33,157 nucleotides of DNA. It comes from Syntrophorhabdaceae bacterium. Lineage in GTDB: Bacteria; Desulfobacterota; Syntrophorhabdia; Syntrophorhabdales; Syntrophorhabdaceae. A program made the translations under genes and the position numbers. The stretch's first letter is position 1; every line of letters begins with the position of its first letter. The stretch covers positions 1 through 33,157 of the forward strand of contig JAGOOA010000028.1 in NCBI GenBank assembly GCA_017992765.1, given 5' to 3'. The notes below the pieces were generated by a model that saw only the letters and a list, made by a program, of their open reading frames with translations, was not told the DNA's origin and made no database searches. Shown in pieces: positions 7,426 through 15,564 of the stretch.

Positions 7426-8907
7426 ATGAGACAAAGATGCAAAAGGACACAAGCAATATTTCTGGCCACGCTCGCTGCCCTTGTTGCCCTCGCCGGATGC
7501 GCCAGCGTCGGGCCCGATTACGTCAAGCCGGACACGCAGGTGTCTGCGGCCTGGCACGCCCCGCTTGGCGGCGGCCTCGCCCCCACGGTGATGAGCCCTG
7601 AGGTCCTGGCCGCCTGGTGGACGACATTGAAAGACCCTGAACTTTCCGGTCTTATCGAACGGGCGGCAGCGGGCAACCTTGACCTGAAGAAGGCGAAGGC
7701 TAGGATCCGTCAGGCGCGGGCCAGCCGCGGCGTGTCAGCAGGCGGCTATTTTCCCACCCTCGACGCAACGGGCAACGCCGGAAGGAGCTACAGCAGCGAG
7801 CGTACCGGCACAGACAAGATCAATGATCTTTACAATGCGGGCTTTGACGCAGGCTGGGAGATCGACATATTCGGCGGCGTCCGCCGATCCGTTGAGGCCG
7901 CATCGGCAGACCTGCAGGCGGCAGAGGAAGACCTCCGCGATGTCCTTGTTTCGCTGCTCGGAGAGGTGGCGCTGAACTATATTGAGGTGCGCACCTACCA
8001 GGCAAGGATATCCAAGGCCGAAGGGAACATCGCAAAGCAGCAGGAGACATACCAGGTAGCCCTGTGGCGCCAGCAGGCAGGCCTCAGCGATGAGCTCGCG
8101 GTACAGGAGGCCCGCTACAACCTTGAGAGCACGCGGGCGCAGTTGCCGGGCCTTCGTTCGGGGCTGGAAGAATCCCTGAACAGGATAGCGGTGCTGTTGG
8201 GAGAGCAGCCCGGCAGTATCCACAAGCAGATGGAGGGTCCGGCCGCCATACCGGCCCCTCCATCTGATGTTGCTGTTGGCGTGCCCGCCGAGATGCTGCG
8301 GCGAAGGCCGGACGTTAGGCGCACGGAGCGCGAGCTCGCCGCGCAGACGGCGAGGGTGGGAGTGGCAACGGCGGAGCTTTATCCAAAATTCACGCTCATC
8401 GGGTCCATAGGCATCGAGGCGCTTTCGCTGGATAGCCTTGTTTCCACGCCTGTCAGGATGTACAGCTTCGGCCCCAGGATAAGCTGGCCGATCTTCCGGG
8501 GAGGAGCGATACGGGCCAATATCGAGGTGCAGTCTGCGCTCCAGGAGCAGGCCCTGATCGCATACGAAAAGGCAGTTCTCGACGCATTGGAAGAGGTGGA
8601 GAACGTGCTGACGGCCTATGCGGAAGAACAGAAAAAGAGAGATTCCCTGCGCGCTGCCGAAGAGGCGGCCCGCACGGCCGTCGAGATCGCCATCGGTAAA
8701 TATGAGGCCGGTTTGATCGATTTTCTTGCCGTCCTCGTTGCCCAGCGCTCCCTTCTTTCATTCCAGGACCAGCTCGCCCAGAGCGACGGGGCCGTGGCAA
8801 CGAATCTGGTAAAGCTCTATAAGGCGCTCGGCGGCGGATGGGAGTCAATGGCATCGGAAGAGGGGAAAAAAGAGGTGAAAGGAAAGGAAAATGGCACCGA
8901 AGATTGA
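7426..8907 (+). CDS. Outer-membrane efflux lipoprotein (TolC/NodT family)
   Basis: A 493-residue RND-type outer-membrane factor, the exit duct of a tripartite pump. The signal peptide ends in a lipobox (ALAGC) and the mature protein starts CASVGPDYVKPDT, as NodT/OprM members do. Two OEP repeats follow: DPELSGLIERAAAGNLDLKKAKARI... with the partner helix, and the second with GVPAEMLRRRPDVRRTERELAA and RISWPIFRGGAIRANIEVQ. Start 7426 is chosen because it gives the lipoprotein signal; the frame is open up to 7345. It overlaps the adaptor gene by 17 bases, first in the operon outer membrane factor - adaptor - ATPase - permease. Confidence 0.93.
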   Translation: MRQRCKRTQAIFLATLAALVALAGCASVGPDYVKPDTQVSAAWHAPLGGGLAPTVMSPEVLAAWWTTLKDPELSGLIERAAAGNLDLKKAKARIRQARASRGVSAGGYFPTLDATGNAGRSYSSERTGTDKINDLYNAGFDAGWEIDIFGGVRRSVEAASADLQAAEEDLRDVLVSLLGEVALNYIEVRTYQARISKAEGNIAKQQETYQVALWRQQAGLSDELAVQEARYNLESTRAQLPGLRSGLEESLNRIAVLLGEQPGSIHKQMEGPAAIPAPPSDVAVGVPAEMLRRRPDVRRTERELAAQTARVGVATAELYPKFTLIGSIGIEALSLDSLVSTPVRMYSFGPRISWPIFRGGAIRANIEVQSALQEQALIAYEKAVLDALEEVENVLTAYAEEQKKRDSLRAAEEAARTAVEIAIGKYEAGLIDFLAVLVAQRSLLSFQDQLAQSDGAVATNLVKLYKALGGGWESMASEEGKKEVKGKENGTED

Positions 8908-10177
8908 CCCGAAACTGTTGATGGCCAAAGTTCTGGAAACTGGTCCACACGCGTCTTCCAGACGGATGAAGCTGTATATTGCCCTGGCGCTGATCATCGT
9001 TGTGGCAGCGGCTTCGGCCTTTGCCGTGTACGCCGGCAGGAAGTCAGGCGCCGTGCAATACAAGACGGAACCGGTCCGGCGAGGCGACCTCGTGGTGATC
9101 GTGACCGCTACGGGAACCTTGCAGCCGACCAACCAGGTGGACGTAGGCAGCGAACTCTCGGGCACCATTAAAAGCGTTGAGGTGGATTTTAACAGCAAGG
9201 TGAAGACGGGCCAGGTGCTCGCGAGGCTGGACACCACGAAGCTGGAGGCAACGATAGCCCAGTCGCGGGCGGCCCTGGAGTCCGCAAAGGCAAAGGTGCA
9301 GCAGGCCCAGGCGACCGTCATGGAGACCCAGGCAAAGCTGGCGCAATATCAGAAGGTCTGGGATATAAGCGGTGGGAAGGTCCCTTCCCGGACAGAGATG
9401 GATGCGGCGGCCGCGGCCTACGAAAGGGCGGTGGCCGACGCGGCGAACAACGCCGCCACGGTCTCGCAGGCCCAGGCGACCCTGAACGCCCACCTGACGG
9501 ACCTGTCGAAATCGGTTATTAAGTCCCCCATAAACGGCGTTGTCCTTACCAGGAGCATCGAGCCCGGGCAGACCGTGGCGGCGTCCTTTACCGCGCCGGT
9601 GCTCTTTACCCTTGCCGAGGACCTGGCAAAGATGGACCTCCATGTGAATGTTGACGAGGCGGACATCGGCAAGGTGCAGGAAGGGCAGATGGCCACCTTC
9701 AGCGTGGCCGCCTATCCGAACCGCACCTTTGAGGCCCAGATCACCCAGGCCCGCTATGGCTCTTCGACGACGTCCGGGGTGGTGACCTATGAAACGGTGC
9801 TTAAGGTCAGCAACCCGGACCTGTCGCTCCGGCCGGGCATGACTGCCACCGCGGACATCACGGTAAAAAAGCTCGGGAACGCTATCCTCATACCCAGCGC
9901 GGCATTGCGGTTCTCTCCTCCCGTTAAGCAGGAGGAGAAGGCCTCTGCCGGTTTGGTCGGGGCGCTTTTGCCGCGTCCCCCGAGAAAGGGGGCTCAACAG
10001 CGCGACGGCTCGTCCGCGGGCACACAAGGGAAGAGCGTCTGGACCCTGAAGAACGGCAAGCTCACGCCCATTTCCGTTGTGATCGGGGCGTCGAACGGGA
10101 GCGTAACGGAGGCCACATCAGGGGACATCCAGCCGGGCACCGAGTTGGTGACCGATACGATCACGGGTGCGCAATGA
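8891..10177 (+). CDS. Periplasmic adaptor of a MacAB-type efflux pump (HlyD/MacA family)
   Basis: A 428-residue membrane fusion protein bridging the inner-membrane ABC transporter and the outer-membrane duct. An inner-membrane anchor (LYIALALIIVVAAASAFAVYA) is followed by the first lipoyl half (VTATGTLQPTNQVDVGSELSG...), a long alpha hairpin rich in Ala and Gln (about 110-190) and the second lipoyl half (KSPINGVVLTRSIEPGQTV). Beta-barrel and membrane-proximal domains come last. Near the C-terminus a low-complexity insert (LLPRPPRKGAQQRDGSSAGTQGK) interrupts the usual fold. A ribosome site GGAAAGGAAA precedes the ATG. Its stop overlaps the ATPase start (ATGATG at 10174). Confidence 0.92.
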   Translation: MAPKIDPKLLMAKVLETGPHASSRRMKLYIALALIIVVAAASAFAVYAGRKSGAVQYKTEPVRRGDLVVIVTATGTLQPTNQVDVGSELSGTIKSVEVDFNSKVKTGQVLARLDTTKLEATIAQSRAALESAKAKVQQAQATVMETQAKLAQYQKVWDISGGKVPSRTEMDAAAAAYERAVADAANNAATVSQAQATLNAHLTDLSKSVIKSPINGVVLTRSIEPGQTVAASFTAPVLFTLAEDLAKMDLHVNVDEADIGKVQEGQMATFSVAAYPNRTFEAQITQARYGSSTTSGVVTYETVLKVSNPDLSLRPGMTATADITVKKLGNAILIPSAALRFSPPVKQEEKASAGLVGALLPRPPRKGAQQRDGSSAGTQGKSVWTLKNGKLTPISVVIGASNGSVTEATSGDIQPGTELVTDTITGAQ

Positions 10178-11073
10178 TGGCCGGCGATAGAGATGGAAAT
10201 GACCGGGCGACGCAAGCCCCTTTAAGTGGAACCAGCCCACACCGTGGGCGAGAGGAGGAGGCTCCGCGGGCTTTGCACGTGGAGGGGGCGACGCAAGCCC
10301 CTTTAAGTGGAACCAGCCCACACCGTGGGCGAGAGGAGGAGGCTCCGCGGGCTTTGCACGTGGAGGGGGCGACGCAAGCCCCTTTAATAGCGTTTAGCGG
10401 AGTGACCAAGGTCTACGGAAAGGGCAACGCAACGGTAGAGGCCCTGCGCGGCATTGATCTTTGCATCGAAGAGGGAGAGTTCGTGGCGATAATGGGACCC
10501 AGCGGATCGGGCAAGTCGACGTGCATGAACATCCTCGGATGCCTCGATACGCCTACCGGGGGAACGTATATGTTCGGGGACGTCGACGTGGGCACGCTGA
10601 CCCGCAACCAGAGGGCCCTGCTCCGCCGCCATTACCAGGGGTTCATCTTCCAGGGCTATAATCTTCTCAGCCGCACCTCGGCCCTGGAGAACGTGGAGCT
10701 TCCCCTGCTGTACCGGGGAGCCGGCGTCCGTGAGCGGCGGGGGCACGCCATGGAAGCCCTTGAAACGGTGGGCCTTAAGGGATGGGAGTCCCATACGCCG
10801 AGCGAGCTGTCGGGGGGCCAGCAGCAGCGCGTTGCCATCGCCCGCGCCATCGTGACCAACCCAGCGGTGCTCCTGGCGGATGAACCCACGGGCAACCTGG
10901 ATACGGCCCGCAGCAGAGAGATCATGGATGTGCTGACCGCCCTGAACAGCGATGATGGGATCACGATCGTGATGATCACCCATGAACCCGACATGGCCGT
11001 CTATGCAAAACGCCAGGTCCACTTCCTGGACGGCCTCGTCGTATCCGATGAACCAAAAGGAGGCAAGGGATAA
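10174..11073 (+). CDS. ABC transporter ATPase of MacB type with repeat-expanded N-terminus
   Basis: A 299-residue ABC ATPase. The family core begins near residue 71 (LIAFSGVTKVYGKGN) and contains Walker A GPSGSGKST (about 108-116), the Q-loop region IFQGYNLL, signature LSGGQQQRVAIARA, Walker B VLLADEPTGNLD and the H-loop MITHEPD. The first 70 residues are not family sequence: they contain two copies of a 27-residue unit (ATQAPLSGTSPHRG..., LHVEG) encoded by an in-frame 81-bp tandem repeat. No ATG, GTG or TTG with a ribosome site lies close to the core, so translation probably starts at ATG 10174 or 10177 by coupling to the adaptor stop. The TAATG overlap with the permease completes the operon. 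Confidence 0.88.
   Translation: MMAGDRDGNDRATQAPLSGTSPHRGREEEAPRALHVEGATQAPLSGTSPHRGREEEAPRALHVEGATQAPLIAFSGVTKVYGKGNATVEALRGIDLCIEEGEFVAIMGPSGSGKSTCMNILGCLDTPTGGTYMFGDVDVGTLTRNQRALLRRHYQGFIFQGYNLLSRTSALENVELPLLYRGAGVRERRGHAMEALETVGLKGWESHTPSELSGGQQQRVAIARAIVTNPAVLLADEPTGNLDTARSREIMDVLTALNSDDGITIVMITHEPDMAVYAKRQVHFLDGLVVSDEPKGGKG
10207..10387 (+). repeat. 81-bp tandem direct repeat inside the ABC ATPase gene
   Basis: Two apparently identical 81-bp units begin at 10207 and 10288. A third partial copy (19 bases, GCGACGCAAGCCCCTTTAA) runs from 10369 to 10387. Because 81 is a multiple of three the reading frame is kept and each unit adds 27 residues. Each unit contains a short hairpin (GCCCAC acc GTGGGC), purine-rich GAGGAGGAGG and GC-rich ends. 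The pattern suggests a palindromic mobile repeat that entered the gene's 5' end and then duplicated, possibly by slippage. Confidence 0.92.
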
Positions 11074-12278
11074 TGCTCTGGAACACGATACTGCTGGCGC
11101 TGCGGGAGATACGGCGAAACGTCATGCGGTCGTTCCTTACCATACTGGGCATCGTCATCGGCGTGGGGGCGGTCATTACCATGGTGACCATCGGAGGAGG
11201 AGCGACCCTCCAGGTCAAACAGCAGATCTCGAGCATGGGAAGCAACATGCTCATGGTGAGCCCCGGGAAAAGGCTCGGTCCCGGCCAGTCGTCGGGCAAC
11301 GTCCCTTTCAAGGAGGCCGATGCGGAAGCGATCTCCAGGGAGGTGGGCTCCGTAGCGGCCGTTGCGCCCGTCTCATCGCAATCCAGCCAGGCGATATTCG
11401 GCAATCAGAACTGGACCACCCAGGTGACGGGGAGCAACAACCAGTATTTCTACGTGACGAACAGAACCGTCGCGGCAGGGAGGCAGTTCAGCGAGAGCGA
11501 GCTTCGGGCCGGGGCGGCGGTATGCATAATCGGCGAGACGGTGAGAAAGAAGCTCTTTGGAGGCCAGGATGCGCTGGGGGAGAAGATACGCCTGCAAAAG
11601 CTCTCCTGCGAAGTGATCGGGCTTCTCGAGGGCAAGGGCCAAAGCAGCATGGGAATGGACCAGGACGATGTTGTGGTGATCCCGCTTCGCACCCTCCAGC
11701 GGCGCGTTACAGGGAAACAGGACATCGGAATGATCCAGATATCCGTCCGGCAGGGGGCGTCTACCGACAAGGCCCTGAAGGATATAGCAAAACTGATGCG
11801 AGAGAGGCGCCACCTTGCCCCGAGCGATGACGACAACTTCAACGTCATGGACATGAAGGAGATCTCGAAGATGCTCACGGGCACCACGGAGCTCCTCACG
11901 GCGCTCTTAAGCGCAGTGGCGGCCGTGAGCCTGCTCGTCGGAGGCATAGGAATAATGAACATCATGCTCGTGTCGGTCACGGAGCGGACACGCGAGATCG
12001 GGGTCCGCCTTGCCATCGGCGCCATGGAGCGCGAGGTGCTCATGCAGTTCCTTGTGGAGGCGGTTGTGCTGTCTTCCCTTGGCGGCATCATCGGGATCAT
12101 GCTGGCCCTGGCGGCTTCGATATGGCTCGCCGGTCTTCTCCGCGTACCCTTTGTGTTCAACGGCCCCATCGTTTTCGTTGCCTTCCTGTTCTCGGCGGCG
12201 GTGGGCATGATCTTCGGGTACTTCCCTGCGCTGAAGGCGGCGAGGCTGGACCCCATAGAGGCCCTGCGCCATGAGTAG
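11073..12278 (+). CDS. MacB-type ABC transporter permease (FtsX-like)
   Basis: A 401-residue permease with the standard MacB permease layout. A first transmembrane helix (SFLTILGIVIGVGAVITMVTIG) is followed by a large periplasmic domain (about 60-280, with WTTQVTGSNNQYFYV and AAVCIIGETVRKKLFGGQDALG) and three C-terminal helices. The FtsX motif GGIGIMNIMLVSVTERTREI lies at the second helix, and the end LKAARLDPIEALRHE is diagnostic. In classical MacB the ATPase and permease are fused; here they are separate genes with overlapping TAATG, a common arrangement outside enterobacteria. It acts in the inner membrane and powers export of drugs, lipopeptides or other amphiphiles through the adaptor and duct encoded upstream. 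The actual substrate is unknown. Confidence 0.93.
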   Translation: MLWNTILLALREIRRNVMRSFLTILGIVIGVGAVITMVTIGGGATLQVKQQISSMGSNMLMVSPGKRLGPGQSSGNVPFKEADAEAISREVGSVAAVAPVSSQSSQAIFGNQNWTTQVTGSNNQYFYVTNRTVAAGRQFSESELRAGAAVCIIGETVRKKLFGGQDALGEKIRLQKLSCEVIGLLEGKGQSSMGMDQDDVVVIPLRTLQRRVTGKQDIGMIQISVRQGASTDKALKDIAKLMRERRHLAPSDDDNFNVMDMKEISKMLTGTTELLTALLSAVAAVSLLVGGIGIMNIMLVSVTERTREIGVRLAIGAMEREVLMQFLVEAVVLSSLGGIIGIMLALAASIWLAGLLRVPFVFNGPIVFVAFLFSAAVGMIFGYFPALKAARLDPIEALRHE

Positions 12279-12297
12279 AACAGGGTAGTGAAGATAG

Positions 12298-12326
12298 TTG
12301 CGGATAAACGGGCAGCTCTGTGCTAT
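12298..12326 (+). promoter_or_regulatory. Candidate promoter for the OmpA-like lipoprotein
   Basis: TTGCGG (12298-12303), a 17-bp spacer and TGCTAT (12321-12326) give a fair sigma70 match in the short gap after the permease gene. The match is moderate and overlapping TATATT offers other phasings. Confidence 0.3.
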
Positions 12327-12370
12327 ATTATGTATGACATCACATTAGAAAATGTAAAGGAGTGTGTACG

Positions 12371-13063
12371 ATGAAAAAGCTGATGATCTGTATGAGCATC
12401 ATTACCCTTATGATGGCGGGGTGCGCAACCCAAACGCAGACCGGCGCCCTTGCGGGCGCAGGCATAGGCGCTGCCGTGGGGGCGGGCGCAGGACAGGCGA
12501 TAGGGCGCGACACGAAGTCCACGCTTCTTGGCGCCGCGATCGGGGCGGCGGTCGGGGCCCTGTCAGGGACCGCGATCGGACATTATATGGACAAGCAGGA
12601 GGCATCAATGCGCCAGGCCCTGGCCAACTCTGAGGCGGCCAGCGTCCAGCGGGAGCAGGAGGTGCTCGCGCAGGCGGAGGCGAGCAGCACAAAGAAATCC
12701 CTCGATGTCCTGAAGGTGACCTTCAAGTCGGACTACCTGTTTGCCGTCAACTCTTCGACGTTGCTTCCGGGCGCTTATGATGAGCTGGAGAGGGTGGCCA
12801 GGGTCCTCAATGAATATCCCCAGACGCATATCACCATCAGCGGCCATACCGACAGCACCGGGTCCGAGGAGTACAATCAGAAGCTATCAGAACAAAGGGC
12901 ACATGCGGTCAAGAACGCCCTCCTCGGCATGGGCGTCGCCGAGGCGCGCATGCAAACGATTGGGTTCGGCAAAAGCAAGCCTATCGCGAGCAACGCTACG
13001 GAGGCAGGCCGCCAGCAGAACAGGCGCGTAGAGGTCCGCATCGTAGAGCAGGCGCACTCATAA
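12371..13063 (+). CDS. OmpA-family lipoprotein with glycine-zipper segment (YiaD-like)
   Basis: A 230-residue lipoprotein. The signal peptide ends MMAGC, followed by two glycine-zipper stretches (GALAGAGIGAAVGAGAGQAIG and LLGAAIGAAVGALSGTAIG), a short helix and a C-terminal OmpA domain (VTFKSDYLFAVNSSTLLPGA..., ITISGHTDSTGSEEYNQKLS, SEQRAHAVKNAL, IGFGKSKPIASNATEAGRQQ, NRRVEV). This domain binds peptidoglycan diaminopimelate through the conserved D and R residues, so the protein tethers the outer membrane to the wall. The ATG at 12371 is preferred, with AAAGGAG 8 bases upstream; a GTG at 12362 is possible. It follows the efflux operon on the same strand but probably has its own promoter. Confidence 0.93.
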   Translation: MKKLMICMSIITLMMAGCATQTQTGALAGAGIGAAVGAGAGQAIGRDTKSTLLGAAIGAAVGALSGTAIGHYMDKQEASMRQALANSEAASVQREQEVLAQAEASSTKKSLDVLKVTFKSDYLFAVNSSTLLPGAYDELERVARVLNEYPQTHITISGHTDSTGSEEYNQKLSEQRAHAVKNALLGMGVAEARMQTIGFGKSKPIASNATEAGRQQNRRVEVRIVEQAHS

Positions 13064-13084
13064 AGAGATACCGGTTTAGCCCTG

Positions 13085-13237
13085 TTATCTCCCGGTTCCT
13101 GCCCTGACAACGGAGACGAGCTTTTCTAAATTCACCTTTTTCAACAGAAGGAGAAAATCGAGGTCCTCGTCCGTATGGAGAAGGTCTTTGATGATCCTGA
13201 TGAGGTTTTCTTTGGTGTCAGTAGAGGCTGTATTCAT
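13085..13237 (-). CDS. Small 50-residue protein coupled to the FMN reductase gene
   Basis: The ATG at 13237 overlaps the stop of the FMN reductase (ATGA) on the minus strand, and the frame runs 50 codons to TAA at 13085. The peptide (MNTASTDTKENLIRIIKDLL...DEDLDFLLLLKKVNLEKLVS...) is acidic-then-basic and looks mostly helical, with evenly spaced Leu/Ile and ordinary codon use for the region. No domain is recognised. The stop-start overlap and helix-like composition argue for a real, translationally coupled gene; without a homologue search this stays likely rather than certain. Confidence 0.6.
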   Translation of the reverse strand: MNTASTDTKENLIRIIKDLLHTDEDLDFLLLLKKVNLEKLVSVVRAGTGR

Positions 13238-13788
13238 GGGGCGGCGTGCCTTTTCACCCATGCGACATAACGGTCCATCCAGCCCTGGAGGAACGCTCTG
13301 CTGGCGGGGCCGATGCTGCCTGCTTCATCAAACAGCCCGTCCTTCATCTGGATGAACGCCTCAGGCTGGCCGAGGGTGGGTACGTCAAGATAAGCGAGGA
13401 CATTGCGTAAATGCTGTTGCGCCATGGCCGTGCCGATGACCCCGATAGAGACGCCCAGGATGCCGGCCGGCTTCCCCGCCCAGGCGCTCTGGCCGTAAGG
13501 CCGCGAGGCGTGGTCGATCGCGTTCTTCAGCACGCCGGGGATCGAGCGGTTGTATTCGGGCGTAACGAACAGAAGACCGTGGGCGTCCTTGATCTCCTTT
13601 TTCAGCCGTTTAACCGGCCCAGATTGATCTGCATCGTCGTCCTGGTTGTAAAGGGGCAGGTCGTCGATGCGCGCCTGCGCGAACGTGAACTCCGGCGGCG
13701 CCAGCTTTACAAGGGCACCGGCCAGTTTGCGGTTGAACGAATCCTTTCTAAGGCTCCCGACGATAACGGCAATACTGTAGCTGCTCAT
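13234..13788 (-). CDS. NADPH-dependent FMN reductase family protein
   Basis: A 184-residue flavodoxin-fold oxidoreductase that uses NAD(P)H to reduce FMN, quinones or related acceptors. It shows the FMN phosphate loop GSLRKDSFNRKLAGAL at about residues 11-26 and the family signature VTPEYNRSIPGVLKNAIDHA with SRPYG. GKPAGILGVSIGVIGTAMAQ and a C-terminal helix follow. The length is typical of the ChrR/SsuE-like group. Start 13788 is chosen because AAAGGAGA lies 4 bases upstream; an ATG six codons earlier lacks a site. It is divergent from the MscS gene and overlaps the small ORF downstream. The physiological acceptor is not determinable. Confidence 0.9.
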   Translation of the reverse strand: MSSYSIAVIVGSLRKDSFNRKLAGALVKLAPPEFTFAQARIDDLPLYNQDDDADQSGPVKRLKKEIKDAHGLLFVTPEYNRSIPGVLKNAIDHASRPYGQSAWAGKPAGILGVSIGVIGTAMAQQHLRNVLAYLDVPTLGQPEAFIQMKDGLFDEAGSIGPASRAFLQGWMDRYVAWVKRHAAP

Positions 13789-14019
13789 GGCATCTCCTTT
13801 AGGCATAAACGATGCGGGCTTCTATCCTCCCGCACATTTTCCTGCGAATGCGGGCATTTTTCAAGCAAATTATTCGATGATGTCAACGCAAGGCTGTCGC
13901 CTCGCGGGCGGCTGTCGGATATCCGGACAACGTTTTTTCTTGTAAAACATCTTAGCATAGAGGAAAATGGGGAAAGAGGAGAAGTAAAACAACCAGAAGA
14001 AAGACCGGGGAGGCCTGCA

Positions 14020-14934
14020 ATGCCGCACATCTCACCTGCCTATTTTGAGGTACTGCAAAAGATCGTCGTTTCGATCGTCGTTATCGGCATTGCCGTCATC
14101 GTGAGCCGTTTAGCCGGGAGGATCCTCAAGAAACGCGTAAGGGACGTATCCCAAATGCACACCCTGACCGTGCTTGTCCGCAAGATCTCTTACGTTGCCG
14201 CCGCCGTGATCGTGCTTGCGGTCGTCTTTGAATTCGGAAGCAACTTCGCCACCGTTATCGGGATCCTCGGCGCCGGCGTTGCCTTTGCCTCGCAGGAGGT
14301 GATAGGCTCCTTTGCCGGCTATCTGAATATCATCACCGGGAACATATTCAGGATCGGCGACAGGATAAGAATAGGCAACGTAGTGGGGGACGTCCTCGAC
14401 ATCAGCCTGCTGCGGACGACGGTCATGGAGATCGGCGAGTGGGTTAAGGACGACCAGTATACGGGCCGGATCGTAAGCCTGGCAAACCGCGTGGTCTTCT
14501 CCGATCCGGTCTTCAACTATACGCAGCACTCGGGCTATATCTGGGACGAGATCATGATCCCCGTCACCTACGAGGCCAACTGGCGAAGGGCGGTGGAGGT
14601 CATGCTGGCAAAAGGACAGGAATTGACATCGCGGTTTCATGCAGAGGCGAGGGCGGAATTTGAAGGGATGGTAAAAAGATACCCTTCCCTTCAGCCGGTG
14701 CCCGTTGAACCCTCTCTCTACATCACCCTTACGGACAATTGGATCGCGCTGACGTTGCGCTATATCGTCGCGGTGAGGGACCGCAGGCCCGTGAAAGGGC
14801 AGATCCACGGCGAGCTCCTGAAGTGTTTCGGTGAGGAGCCGGATATCAAGGTCGCCTCGGTAACCGTTGATATCGTAGGGTTCCCTCCGCCGAAAAGCGG
14901 CAATGCCGCATTTCAAGGCGGCGTTCACCAGTAG
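14020..14934 (+). CDS. MscS-family mechanosensitive ion channel
   Basis: A 304-residue inner-membrane channel. Two or three N-terminal helices (VVSIVVIGIAVIVSRLAG, ISYVAAAVIVLAVVFEF) lead into the pore helix region (VIGILGAGVAFASQEVIGSF), with the MscS hallmark FRIGDRIRIGNVVGDVLDIS just after it. The cytoplasmic beta and alpha/beta domains follow. It should open under membrane tension during osmotic downshock and release solutes. Start 14020 is supported by GGGGAGG upstream and by the position of the first helix. The same frame is open far upstream, but that stretch is antisense to the FMN reductase and is not part of the protein. Confidence 0.92.
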   Translation: MPHISPAYFEVLQKIVVSIVVIGIAVIVSRLAGRILKKRVRDVSQMHTLTVLVRKISYVAAAVIVLAVVFEFGSNFATVIGILGAGVAFASQEVIGSFAGYLNIITGNIFRIGDRIRIGNVVGDVLDISLLRTTVMEIGEWVKDDQYTGRIVSLANRVVFSDPVFNYTQHSGYIWDEIMIPVTYEANWRRAVEVMLAKGQELTSRFHAEARAEFEGMVKRYPSLQPVPVEPSLYITLTDNWIALTLRYIVAVRDRRPVKGQIHGELLKCFGEEPDIKVASVTVDIVGFPPPKSGNAAFQGGVHQ

Positions 14935-14936
14935 GG

Positions 14937-14954
14937 ATGGCCCGTACCGGGCAT
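14937..14954. repeat. Short palindrome in the MscS-VOC gap
   Basis: The 18 bases ATGGCCCGTACCGGGCAT are nearly self-complementary and can form GCCCG-TAC-CGGGC. It sits 2 bases after the MscS stop. No T-run follows, so it is at best a weak terminator or mRNA 3'-end hairpin. Confidence 0.4.
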
Positions 14955-14987
14955 GGTAAAATCTGAAAGGATACAGCAGGTCGTTCA

Positions 14988-15449
14988 ATGCCGGGAACCG
15001 AAATAAAGTGCATCAATATCCACCATGTGGGCATGTGGGTCGATGACATTGATGAAGCGATCTCTTTTTACACGGATATAATGGGATTCCGCTTGCTGAC
15101 ACGAGGCCCTCGCGGGGACGTCGGGCCGGGGGAGCGGGCCATCATACATGCGGGCGACTCGCAGGTGCTGGAACTGCTGACGGAGCCGGATGTCCTGCCC
15201 CATCCCGGTTTTCCAGCCCATCCAGTCGGCCACGTGGTCGGGATCCCCCATATATGCCTGAGGGTAACGGATGTGCCGGCCTGGCGGCAGAAACTGAAGG
15301 AGCACGGGTATGCCGTATCGGAGCAGTTTCCCGGAGACGGTTTTGCACAGACAGAATTAGGTTCGCTCCGACTGATCTATTTTACAGGCCCGGGAGGAAT
15401 AGGGTTCGAGCTGTTTGAATTTGCAGGGGAGCATCCACTGCCAGGCTGA
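14988..15449 (+). CDS. VOC (glyoxalase/bleomycin resistance/dioxygenase) family protein
   Basis: A 153-residue vicinal-oxygen-chelate protein with two beta-alpha-beta-beta-beta halves. The first begins INIHHVGMWVDDIDEAISFY with a metal-ligand-type His, then GFRLLTRGPRGD and VLELLTEP. The second begins VVGIPHICLRVTDVPAWRQK, followed by IYFTGPGGIGFELFEF with a Glu near the end. The His/Glu set is consistent with a metal site. Such proteins include glyoxalase I, methylmalonyl-CoA epimerase and ring-cleavage dioxygenases, and the sequence seen does not decide among them. A weak ribosome site (CAGG) precedes the ATG. It lies upstream of the aromatic acid-CoA ligase, which makes a catabolic or detoxification role plausible. 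Confidence 0.85.
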   Translation: MPGTEIKCINIHHVGMWVDDIDEAISFYTDIMGFRLLTRGPRGDVGPGERAIIHAGDSQVLELLTEPDVLPHPGFPAHPVGHVVGIPHICLRVTDVPAWRQKLKEHGYAVSEQFPGDGFAQTELGSLRLIYFTGPGGIGFELFEFAGEHPLPG

Positions 15450-15474
15450 GAAGGGAGGGCGCGCGGCCCCGTGC

Positions 15475-15503
15475 TTGACGAACAGGGGGGAATCGAGGAA
15501 AAT
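15475..15503 (+). promoter_or_regulatory. Candidate promoter for the CoA ligase - TAXI pair
   Basis: TTGACG (15475-15480), a 17-bp spacer and GAAAAT (15498-15503) make a moderate sigma70 match ahead of the CoA ligase, with a predicted leader of about 55 bases. Confidence 0.3.
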
Positions 15504-15564
15504 GGAAGAGGCGCTTCATATTCTTGTTTTATAAAATCACGTGGGCGGTCAGGAGGGGTTTATT

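Noticed and set aside
10161-10409. Minus-strand ORF across the 81-bp repeats
   Set aside because: It arises because the repeat is open in several frames; it is antisense to the coupled ATPase gene and has no ribosome site or conserved sequence.
13841-13866. CCCGCA...TGCGGG hairpin followed by CATTTTT as a plus-strand terminator
   Set aside because: No plus-strand gene ends here and the T-run is offset; it lies in the FMN reductase leader on the other strand, where it could at most be a leader hairpin.
13411-14019. Upstream extension of the MscS reading frame, making a 507-residue protein
   Set aside because: The extension is antisense to the FMN reductase, lacks channel-like sequence, and a good ribosome site precedes ATG 14020 at the normal family start.
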